Part shown: piece after piece, positions 6,088 to 12,238 of the stretch
Numbering within the stretch: the stretch's first letter is position 1
How the letters are laid out: every line of letters begins with the position of its first letter
Assembly (NCBI GenBank): GCA_031268685.1
Contig: JAIRWW010000023.1
Location: 1-12,732, forward strand
Length of the DNA: 12,732 nucleotides
Direction of reading: 5' to 3'
Origin: Azoarcus sp.
GTDB lineage: Bacteria; Pseudomonadota; Gammaproteobacteria; Burkholderiales; Rhodocyclaceae
Program-made: the position numbers and the translations under genes
Notes under the pieces: generated by a model
Seen by the model: the letters and a program-made list of their open reading frames with translations, nothing else
Databases searched by the model: none
Told to the model about the DNA's origin: nothing

Positions 6088-6906
6088 ATGCCCCACAACG
6101 TCCGTAATTCGTCCATTGCTTTACTTTTTATCTCGTTTACATTTACGAGCAATGCGCCTGCACAAGCATTTCCAGCAGGGCCAACTGGATGCTGGCCGTC
6201 TGTAAAAGAATATGTTGCCAGTGTATACGGCGAAGAAGCTCCGAAATCGGAGTTACAAGTAGAAAGCTTAGATGGAGACAAGAAAGGTATATATACCCTA
6301 ATAACTGACAGAACCCCAGCAAGCAATCCGCCAAGGCTTATTCTCCGCAAAAACCGGGATGGAAAACAATGCGTTATTTTTTCAATTCAAAATGCCGAAC
6401 AATTAAAATACACCATTAATAAAAAAGGCAATCTTTTCGGAGATATAACAGCCTCAGTCAGAGCCATCGGCAATAGCCCTGAAGGAATAGTTATATTCAA
6501 GCTAAATAATAAAGGCGAATATCTTGCTGATGAATGCTGGCAAGTTTTCCATACAGGAAAGCGCGCTGGAAATCGAATCAAAGTTCATTGCGACAGATTA
6601 GATGAATTTAATGCATTTGATTGTTCAAAGGCAAAATCAATTGTTGAAAAAACGATCTGCCAAGATTCGCAGCTTGCTACTCTTGATGCCACGCTCAATC
6701 TGAACTACGAAAGCGTAAAGTCCGATTCTCATGGCCAAATTAATCAACTAATAGCTGATCAACTATTGTGGTTAAAGCATCGAGATGCATGCAAAACCTC
6801 AGGATGTATTTCCAAAATCTATTACCATAGAATTGATGAGCTATGTTCAAAGTACGGTGATGTACCTACTTGCACGAAATCCACTGAAATCCAATTTCCT
6901 GAGTAG
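6088..6906 (+). CDS. Secreted LprI/DUF1311-like protein, paralogue 3
   Basis: This third copy is 272 residues long with a signal peptide cut after AQA (residue 27). The N-terminal domain shows GCWPSVKEY (34-42), GDKKGIYTLITDRTPASNPP (63-82) and DGKQCVIF (91-98). It is the most compact of the three, with a shorter lead before the first cysteine. The LprI-like domain (about 179-253) carries CSKAKSIVEKTIC, QLATLDATLNLNYESV, DQLLWLKHRDAC and GCISKIYYHRIDELC. Ten mature cysteines (35, 95, 150, 168, 179, 191, 235, 240, 253, 262) correspond to those of the other copies. ATG at 6088 aligns with the paralogue starts; an in-frame ATG at 6073 would add MKRST and is a fair alternative. A 100-base gap separates it from paralogue 2. 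The C-terminal end EIQFPE resembles YIQFKK of paralogue 2. Confidence 0.85.
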   Translation: MPHNVRNSSIALLFISFTFTSNAPAQAFPAGPTGCWPSVKEYVASVYGEEAPKSELQVESLDGDKKGIYTLITDRTPASNPPRLILRKNRDGKQCVIFSIQNAEQLKYTINKKGNLFGDITASVRAIGNSPEGIVIFKLNNKGEYLADECWQVFHTGKRAGNRIKVHCDRLDEFNAFDCSKAKSIVEKTICQDSQLATLDATLNLNYESVKSDSHGQINQLIADQLLWLKHRDACKTSGCISKIYYHRIDELCSKYGDVPTCTKSTEIQFPE

Positions 6907-7000
6907 CCGATCTGCGAAAAATCTGTATCCGACATGGACACAGGAGATCGCAAAGATTTAGCCTGCATGGTTTCTCGAAGCCATTGATTCCATGGAGAAC

Positions 7001-7025
7001 GCCCTTCGACAAGCTTAGGGTGAAC
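7001..7025 (-). repeat. REP-like repeat, single unit
   Basis: The reverse complement contains TTCACCCTAAGCTTGTCGAAG, which matches the unit at 3441-3461 in 16 of 21 positions. It lies near the right edge of the AT-rich island, close to the MITE-like copy B. Confidence 0.6.
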
Positions 7026-7044
7026 TGTATCCCCTGCCAGTATC

Positions 7045-7144
7045 AGAGCTGGAACAACTTCGGTTTAAATATTTACACTTGATCCAGGAAAATCAGCTCA
7101 GCTTGCCGAACATGATGTGAATATTTGAACCGAAGTCGCTCTAA
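7045..7144. repeat. MITE-like inverted-repeat element, copy B
   Basis: The 78-bp core (7058-7135) is nearly identical to the reverse complement of the core of copy A at 777-854. The right terminal repeat ends in TCGCTCTAA exactly as in copy A. The left end (AGAGCTGGAACAACTTCGG) looks like the same terminal repeat with about six extra bases. It encodes nothing and lies between the LprI-like genes and the transporter promoter. Confidence 0.72.
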
Positions 7145-7218
7145 TGGACAAGCCAGGCTTAAGCAATTTTCAGCATAAGTATTCCCGCCCGTAGCGCGTC
7201 CAAGAGAATTGCTGCACT

Positions 7219-7255
7219 GCAAGCATTTTTTTACCGCTTGCAACAGGCGGCTTGC
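7219..7255. promoter_or_regulatory. Possible upstream activator site
   Basis: GCAAGC (7219-7224) and GCTTGC (7236-7241) form an inverted repeat with an 11-base gap, and GCTTGC recurs at 7250-7255. They lie about 75-110 bases upstream of the sigma-54 -24 element, a usual range for enhancer-binding proteins. Recognition by any given regulator is not shown. Confidence 0.25.
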
Positions 7256-7328
7256 TGGTTTTATAGCAGCACTGTGATTTGTACAAGGCATGTCGCCGTA
7301 AGCTACTGTTTTATAAAAGATAATATTT

Positions 7329-7344
7329 TGGCACAAGGTTTGCT
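7329..7344 (+). promoter_or_regulatory. Sigma-54 (RpoN) -24/-12 promoter of the porin-transporter operon
   Basis: TGGCACAAGGTTTGCT matches the sigma-54 consensus TGGCACG-N4-TTGC[AT] at all conserved positions but one (A for G after TGGCAC). The -24 GG (7330-7331) and -12 GC (7342-7343) have the exact required spacing. Transcription would begin near 7354, about 94 bases before the porin ATG. It faces the right way and is the only such site I found. Sigma-54 control of organosulfur genes is known (SfnR in Pseudomonas putida), which fits the operon's likely role. Confidence 0.72.
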
Positions 7345-7447
7345 TAAGGGGATGCAGTGGCATCAGCTTTTTCTGTGCCTTTCCAAATGTTTTTCTTCGT
7401 CCGGAGCCTCTCTGAAAAAGGGGCTTCCAAACTGGGGTCAGTCTACG

Positions 7448-8905
7448 ATGAATAATATCCGCAAAACAATAATCGCCGTGGCGATTTCCAGCCTGTTGGC
7501 GTCTCCGTTTGCATTTGCCGAGAATGCCGCGCGCAGCGGCGTGCGCGCGGTAAATACGCAGACGGAGGATTTGAAAAGACAGATCGAAGCTTTGCAGCAA
7601 TCTATAAATGCGCTGCAAAAGCAGGTGGAAACGATCCAGCAGGAAAATAGCGATAAGGCTACGAGCAGCGATGTGGAAGGTGTACGCAGCGATCTCGAAA
7701 ATTATAAATACGACCAGGAGCGCCAATACGAGCGCAAAGATGCCAAGTCGACACGCGACACGACTATTTATGGCACGGTGCAGCTGCGCTATCAGGCGCA
7801 AAGCGAAGGGACGCGCTCCGGCAACCCCGCGCCCAACGGCGAACGTTACAACACTTTCGATGTGCCTACAGCGCTTTTGGGCGTGCGCGGCAATCTTTAT
7901 AAGGATTACGTCGAAGGCAAGAATCTTGAATACCAGTTTTCGCTTTCTTATGGAAAGCGGGCGAACGGGACGAATACTGCCGATTTCAATTTGCAGGATG
8001 CATTCGTGCGCTATAACTTTCTACCCACGACCGACGGCCTGGAAGGTAATCGCCTGACTGCGACGATAGGCCAACAATTGCTGCCCTTCGGTATCGAGGC
8101 GCAGGCAGCGGAAGATTTGCGGCCAACGATCAATCTGGCGACCGCGCCCGCCCAGCTCGGCCTTTTCAACCGGCAGATCGGCGTCGTGTTCCGGGGGGAT
8201 GCTCACTCTTTTGTCGATTATTCCGCTAATTACCGCGCTCCCTTGTTCGAGTACGCGCTCGGTCTCATCAACGGCAATTATTCCAACAAGCTGGACAATA
8301 ATAACGGCAAGGCTGTGGTGGGGCGCGGGGCCTTTACTCTGCCTGTGGATTACGCAAGCTGGCTGCGCGAACTGAAGATAGGCGCTTCTTTTTATAAAGG
8401 CAGCAAGCTTGTTGCCGGAGCAGGCGCTGTCAATCTGGACAGCCATGGCCGCAACGATATTTACGGCTTCGATATTTATTACAACCATGCTCCCTACGGC
8501 GCGACCTATGAATATTGGCAGGGCCGCAGCGATTACGCCATTGCCGCGAATTCTACGAGAACGCGGGAAGCTCGCTCCACCGGACATACGCTTACGCTGT
8601 TTTATACTTTCGGCGACCAGTTTTTTAACAGCGTAAAAACTGCGGCAAAGTTCGACGACAGTTGGCCGCAATCTATACAGTCCTTTTACCGCTTCGATTA
8701 TTTCGATCCGAACAGGGGCGATGAGGTGAGCGGTATTCGCGGCCACGGGCGCGACACTCTGCATGTGCATACTATCGGTTTCAACTGGTTTTTTGCCGAA
8801 ACTACCAAGTTGCAATTTGGTATCAACCGTTACCGCTATATGCACGAAACGGATGAGCAAAAGGACTACACCGAAGTCCAGACTCAATTGCAATACACCT
8901 TCTGA
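7448..8905 (+). CDS. Outer-membrane porin with N-terminal coiled coil
   Basis: This 485-residue protein is a beta-barrel porin, probably of the phosphate-selective porin O/P (OprP/OprO-like) superfamily. A signal peptide ends after AFA (residue 24). Residues about 37-66 (DLKRQIEALQQSINALQKQV) form a predicted coiled coil, as in trimeric or peptidoglycan-linked porins. The barrel starts at TTIYGTVQLRYQ (105-116) and runs in alternating strands to the terminal QLQYTF, with the C-terminal Phe needed for outer-membrane insertion. Other barrel-like pieces are IGQQLLPFGIEAQ and FNRQIGVVFRGD. ATG at 7448 is chosen because it gives a clean signal peptide; the frame stays open back to 7238 without protein-like sequence. 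As first gene behind the sigma-54 promoter it likely lets the ABC substrate cross the outer membrane. The exact selectivity is unknown. Confidence 0.85.
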   Translation: MNNIRKTIIAVAISSLLASPFAFAENAARSGVRAVNTQTEDLKRQIEALQQSINALQKQVETIQQENSDKATSSDVEGVRSDLENYKYDQERQYERKDAKSTRDTTIYGTVQLRYQAQSEGTRSGNPAPNGERYNTFDVPTALLGVRGNLYKDYVEGKNLEYQFSLSYGKRANGTNTADFNLQDAFVRYNFLPTTDGLEGNRLTATIGQQLLPFGIEAQAAEDLRPTINLATAPAQLGLFNRQIGVVFRGDAHSFVDYSANYRAPLFEYALGLINGNYSNKLDNNNGKAVVGRGAFTLPVDYASWLRELKIGASFYKGSKLVAGAGAVNLDSHGRNDIYGFDIYYNHAPYGATYEYWQGRSDYAIAANSTRTREARSTGHTLTLFYTFGDQFFNSVKTAAKFDDSWPQSIQSFYRFDYFDPNRGDEVSGIRGHGRDTLHVHTIGFNWFFAETTKLQFGINRYRYMHETDEQKDYTEVQTQLQYTF

Positions 8906-8929
8906 TTTTCACTCCGAGGTTTCATCATT

Positions 8930-9997
8930 ATGAAAAAGTTTTTACGCGCACTGTTGTTGCCACTGGCGGTATGGACGGGTTTATCCGTAATGAGCGGCGC
9001 AAGCGCCGCACAGGATAATCCTGCTGAAATCCGGCTCGGTATTTCCGCCGCGGGTGTCGGCGGCAAGCCCAAGATCGGCGGTTCCGTGGTGGCGAATGTC
9101 CATTTGCGCGGTCTGCTCGAAAATGAGTTCGCCAAGGATGGTATCAAGATCGTTTGGTATTTTTTTCCAGGCGCGGGGCCGGCCACGAACGAGGCTTTTT
9201 CCAATAAGAAGGTCGATTTCGGTTTCCATGGCGACCTGCCGATGGTTGTGGGCCGTTCGACCGGTCTCAAGCATAAGATTATTCTTGTGACAGGGCGTTT
9301 CGGGCCGCTCTATTTTGTAGTGCCCGCTGCTTCGCAGGCAAAGGAGTTGGCTGACCTCAAGGGCAAGACTATTTCTAACTTCAAGGGTACCAACCAGCAG
9401 CTTTTCCTGGCCCGCTTGTTGCGCCGCCATGGCTTGACCGAAAAGGATTTCCGCATTATCAGCCAGGATACTTATGCTTCGCGCACTTCGCTGGCGACCG
9501 GTGATATCGACGGGACTATTACAAGCCCATGGGCGCTGGAGTCGCGCGGCATCGCAAAGCGCCTTATTGAGTTGCGCGATGACAAGTTTGTTATTACGCC
9601 AACGACGCTGTGGGTCGGCGAGGAGTTCGAGGGGAAATACCCCCATATCGTGCAGCGCCTCGTCAATGTGTTCGTCAAGGCGGCGCAGTGGAGTTCCGAG
9701 GAAGCCAACCGCGAAACTCAATATAAGCTGTGGGCGCAAAGCGGCAGCCCGTATGAGGATTATAAGAACGACTGGAATGGCTACGATTTGAAGTTGCGCC
9801 ATAGCCCGCTGCTCGATGAGTATTACGTCAATATCACGAAGAAGGCGGTTGCGGAAACGCTGGAGTTTAAGCTGATCCGCAGGGATGTGACGGTGGATGA
9901 TTGGATCGAACCCAAGTATCTCGCCGCAGCCTTGAAGGAATTGGGGCTGGAAAATTATTGGACGCCGTTGGACAAGGACGGTAATCCGGTTCGATGA
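8930..9997 (+). CDS. ABC transporter periplasmic substrate-binding protein (SsuA/AtsR-like)
   Basis: This 355-residue protein belongs to the NMT1/SsuA-type binding proteins for sulfonates, sulfate esters, taurine or nitrate. The signal peptide is cut near ASA|A (residue 26). The mature part opens with EIRLGISAAGVGGKP and shows FFPGAGPATNEAFSNKKVDFGFHGDLP (about 78-104), a ligand-site region typical of the organosulfur members, then DLKGKTISNFKGTNQQLFLARLL and the second-lobe GDIDGTITSPWALE. It starts 24 bases after the porin, with GAGGT (8916-8920) as ribosome-binding site. The lack of a lipobox cysteine means it is soluble in the periplasm. It would deliver the ligand to the two permeases downstream. 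Sulfonate or sulfate-ester binding is inferred from family resemblance; other small anions are possible. Confidence 0.88.
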   Translation: MKKFLRALLLPLAVWTGLSVMSGASAAQDNPAEIRLGISAAGVGGKPKIGGSVVANVHLRGLLENEFAKDGIKIVWYFFPGAGPATNEAFSNKKVDFGFHGDLPMVVGRSTGLKHKIILVTGRFGPLYFVVPAASQAKELADLKGKTISNFKGTNQQLFLARLLRRHGLTEKDFRIISQDTYASRTSLATGDIDGTITSPWALESRGIAKRLIELRDDKFVITPTTLWVGEEFEGKYPHIVQRLVNVFVKAAQWSSEEANRETQYKLWAQSGSPYEDYKNDWNGYDLKLRHSPLLDEYYVNITKKAVAETLEFKLIRRDVTVDDWIEPKYLAAALKELGLENYWTPLDKDGNPVR

Positions 9998-10001
9998 AGA
10001 T

Positions 10002-11273
10002 GTGGATTGGTCCATGAGCGCCCCATTGAAACGCCCTTCGTTCGGCTGGATTGTCTTGCTTGCCTGTTTCGCGGGGCTGGGAATCGGCATTGCACGGGTA
10101 GTGACGTCGCTTTATTCCATTGAGTTGAGGGCTTCCGAATTCCAGCTCGGTCTGATCGCCGCCGCGCAGAGCGTGGGAATTTTATTTACTAGTTTGCCGG
10201 TCGGTATTTTTGTGCAGCGCCACGGGCCTTTTTTGCCTTTGTGCGCGGGTAGTCTGTCTTGCGCGCTTCTGTATGGCGCAACGACCGCTGTGCCCGATAT
10301 TTGGTTTTTGATGCTTTGCACTACGCTGGTCAGCGTTGTTATGCCGATGCGCTTCATTTCGCTCAATACGGTTTTTTTGCAGCAGACGGAGGCGGTCGGC
10401 GCGGCGCGGGCGGGATGGTTTCGGGGGATGCACATGGCGGGCTTTTTGCTGGCTGGGCCGCCTCTCGGGGTGTTTTTGCTCGAACGCTTTCGGTTCGGCG
10501 GCGCTTTTTTCGCTATTGCTTCGACGTTTCTGGCGACGTTTTTTGTGGCCTTCCGCGCGCTCGACCGGCATTCGCAGATGCCGCAGGGCGACGGGAAGCG
10601 CCCGGTTCTGGGCTGGAAGGAAATCGGCAGTCAATTGCGCCTGCTGGCGAGCATGCCCGATTTGGGGCGCACGAGTTTGTATGAGTTTTTTACGCAGTCG
10701 GTGACGTCTTTTTTCGGTTTTTTTATAGTTGTCATTGCTTTGAGTAATTACGGTTTTTCCAGCCATGAGGCTGCAATGCTTCTGACTTTCGAGGGCGGAA
10801 CTTTTGTCGCGGCCCTGTTTTTGTCCGGGGCCTTGTTGAGCCGTTGGGGGAGGAAGCGTTTTTATCAATTGAGTTTTTTATTGCTGGCGTTCTCGCTGAT
10901 GCTTCTCGCGGCTCAGAAAGGCGCGTTTTTGCTTTGGGCGGCTTCCGGTTCGCTCGGCGTCGGGTTGGGCATGGTGTACATCGGCAATTTCATGACTTAT
11001 GCCCGCATCGGGGAGACGCTCGGAATGGGCAGGGTTTCGGGTCTTTCCGGCTTGATCGGCCCGACTGGGGGCTTCGCCGGCAGCTTGCTCGGCGGCTGGC
11101 TCGGTAGTTTATGGGGCTTTCAGACGCTCTTTTTGCCCATGGGGCTGGTTTGCCTGCTGTTTTTGTTGCAGGCCAGCCGCCTGAAGGTGCGAAAAGCGGT
11201 GAATGAGGGCGGCGCGGATGGGCAGGACTGCGAGCCGTCCGGGATTTCGTCTCTTGAGGAAGGTAGGACATGA
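10002..11273 (+). CDS. MFS transporter inside the ABC operon
   Basis: This 423-residue major facilitator protein has about 12 hydrophobic segments in two halves (about 15-188 and 223-392) joined by a polar loop. The loop between segments 2 and 3 reads VGIFVQRHGPF, a form of MFS motif A, and RWGRKRF (281-287) is its counterpart in the second half. It could take up or export a related compound, for example a breakdown product. A GTG at 10002 lies 4 bases after the binding-protein stop; ATG at 10014 is an alternative giving 419 residues. Neither has a strong ribosome-binding site. Its end overlaps the next ATG by 4 bases (ATGA), so it is translationally coupled to the ABC permease. The coding strand is rich in T runs from TTT Phe codons. 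The substrate is unknown. Confidence 0.87.
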   Translation: MDWSMSAPLKRPSFGWIVLLACFAGLGIGIARVVTSLYSIELRASEFQLGLIAAAQSVGILFTSLPVGIFVQRHGPFLPLCAGSLSCALLYGATTAVPDIWFLMLCTTLVSVVMPMRFISLNTVFLQQTEAVGAARAGWFRGMHMAGFLLAGPPLGVFLLERFRFGGAFFAIASTFLATFFVAFRALDRHSQMPQGDGKRPVLGWKEIGSQLRLLASMPDLGRTSLYEFFTQSVTSFFGFFIVVIALSNYGFSSHEAAMLLTFEGGTFVAALFLSGALLSRWGRKRFYQLSFLLLAFSLMLLAAQKGAFLLWAASGSLGVGLGMVYIGNFMTYARIGETLGMGRVSGLSGLIGPTGGFAGSLLGGWLGSLWGFQTLFLPMGLVCLLFLLQASRLKVRKAVNEGGADGQDCEPSGISSLEEGRT

Positions 11274-12235
11274 ATACGCAAACGCTTTCTTTCCGCTCGC
11301 CAACGGCGGCGACAGCGACGGCGGGGAAGGTATCCGGGGAGGCTCCGGACAGTACTGTTGTTCGTCCAGAGCCTGCAAAAAGACCTTATCTACGAGGCCG
11401 AGGGTTTCGGCAGGCTCGGCCCGAGCGGGTGAGGATTGTTCAGGGATTCTCTAGGCAGATTTTGCTGCGTGCGGGAAATGCGGCTTTCCGCTTTACGCTG
11501 GCATTGCTTTTTCCGCTGGCGCTTCTTGGTTTGTGGCAAGCCGCGCACTTTCAGGCATGGTTGCCTGTGCAGATTCTTCCTAGTCCGCAACAGACTTGGG
11601 AGGCTTTTTGGGATCTGTGCAGGAGCGGCGATCTGGGGGTCAATCTTCAGGTAAGTCTGGCGCGGGTGGCATGGAGTGTGGCTGCGGGCGGCAGCGCCGG
11701 GCTGGCCATTGGGTTCTCCATCGGCCTATCGCCCAAAGTGAAGGCTTATCTTTATCCGGGTTTCGAGGTGTTTGCGCAATTTCCGGTCATCGGCTGGATT
11801 CCGCTGCTTATGTTGTTTCTGGGCATCGACGAAACTTTGAAGGTCGTGGCGGTTTCGCTCGCGGTACTCGTGCCGGTCGTCATTAATACATATAAGGGGA
11901 TTCTCAATATTCCGGCAGCTTTTCCGGAGGTCGGACGGGTTTATGCGTTTTCTCGCCGCCAGACGCTTTTGCGCATTGTGATTCCCGCCGCGCTGCCTTC
12001 CATTTTCAGCGGTGTCCGCCAGGGGCTGATGCAGGCGTGGTTGTCCCTGATTTTCGTTGAGCTGCTCGCTTCCAGCGAGGGGCTTGGTTTTCTGATGGTC
12101 TGGGCGCGGCAGGTCATGCAGTTGGATATTGTTTTTGCCGTCATCGGCGTGATTGGCGCAATAGGCTTTTTGCTGGATTGGGGTTTGCGCCGGGCGGAAA
12201 GTCATTTCGATGCCTGGAGGCCGCAAGGATTTTGA
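11270..12235 (+). CDS. ABC transporter permease (SsuC/TauC-like), first of two
   Basis: This 321-residue inner-membrane permease belongs to the BPD_transp_1 group that moves sulfonates, taurine or nitrate. Hydrophobic segments start at about residue 73, followed by ILPSPQQTWEAF (102-113), a family hallmark, and the core FAQFPVIGWIPLLMLFLGI (168-186). The EAA loop that meets the ATPase is PEVGRVYAFSRRQTLLRIVI (219-238), where the usual Gly of EAA-x3-G is replaced by Ala. Residues 1-70 form an unusual hydrophilic, Arg/Pro-rich cytoplasmic extension, part of which (45-55) is translated from a REP-like repeat. The true start could be later, but the 4-base ATGA overlap with the MFS gene supports 11270. 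It is paralogous to the next gene and probably pairs with it. Confidence 0.88.
   Translation: MNTQTLSFRSPTAATATAGKVSGEAPDSTVVRPEPAKRPYLRGRGFRQARPERVRIVQGFSRQILLRAGNAAFRFTLALLFPLALLGLWQAAHFQAWLPVQILPSPQQTWEAFWDLCRSGDLGVNLQVSLARVAWSVAAGGSAGLAIGFSIGLSPKVKAYLYPGFEVFAQFPVIGWIPLLMLFLGIDETLKVVAVSLAVLVPVVINTYKGILNIPAAFPEVGRVYAFSRRQTLLRIVIPAALPSIFSGVRQGLMQAWLSLIFVELLASSEGLGFLMVWARQVMQLDIVFAVIGVIGAIGFLLDWGLRRAESHFDAWRPQGF
11403..11433 (-). repeat. REP-like repeat inside the permease coding sequence
   Basis: The segment starting GGTTTCGGCAGGCTCGG aligns with the reverse complement of the repeat at 3431-3461 in 26 of 31 positions, and all five differences are transitions. It is read in frame as residues about 45-55 (FRQARPERVRI) of the permease. 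Confidence 0.6.
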
Positions 12236-12238
12236 GCT

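Larger units (their letters stand above)
6907..7447. other. Long intergenic region before the transporter operon
   Basis: These 541 bases hold no convincing gene. In order they contain a REP-like unit (7001-7025), MITE-like copy B (7045-7144), GCAAGC/GCTTGC repeats (7219-7255), a sigma-54 type promoter (7329-7344), and an untranslated leader of about 90 bases. The leader includes a bulged stem between GGAGCCTCT (7403-7411) and AGGGGCTTCC (7419-7428). A T7 run at 7225-7231 follows only a weak 4-bp stem, so I do not call a terminator. The open frame before the porin ATG from 7238 is not protein-like. Confidence 0.6.

Noticed and set aside
7219..7231. Terminator with a T7 run
   Set aside because: The stem before the T run is only about 4 bp, too weak to support the call.
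7238..7447. N-terminal extension of the porin from an upstream start
   Set aside because: It would place the sigma-54 promoter inside the gene and bury the signal peptide that begins at 7448.
7073..7801. Minus-strand open frame of 242 codons over the transporter promoter
   Set aside because: It reads through MITE-like copy B and the antisense of the porin start; its end repeats a translated piece of the element seen again near 800.
8021..8893. Open frame of 290 codons antisense to the porin
   Set aside because: The porin has a signal peptide, barrel strands and terminal Phe; the antisense product has none of these and no ribosome-binding site.
8981..10090. Long open frame of 369 codons on the minus strand, longer than the gene opposite it
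   Set aside because: It is antisense to the binding-protein gene, which has a signal peptide, family motifs and a ribosome-binding site. The minus-strand product shows no recognisable features.
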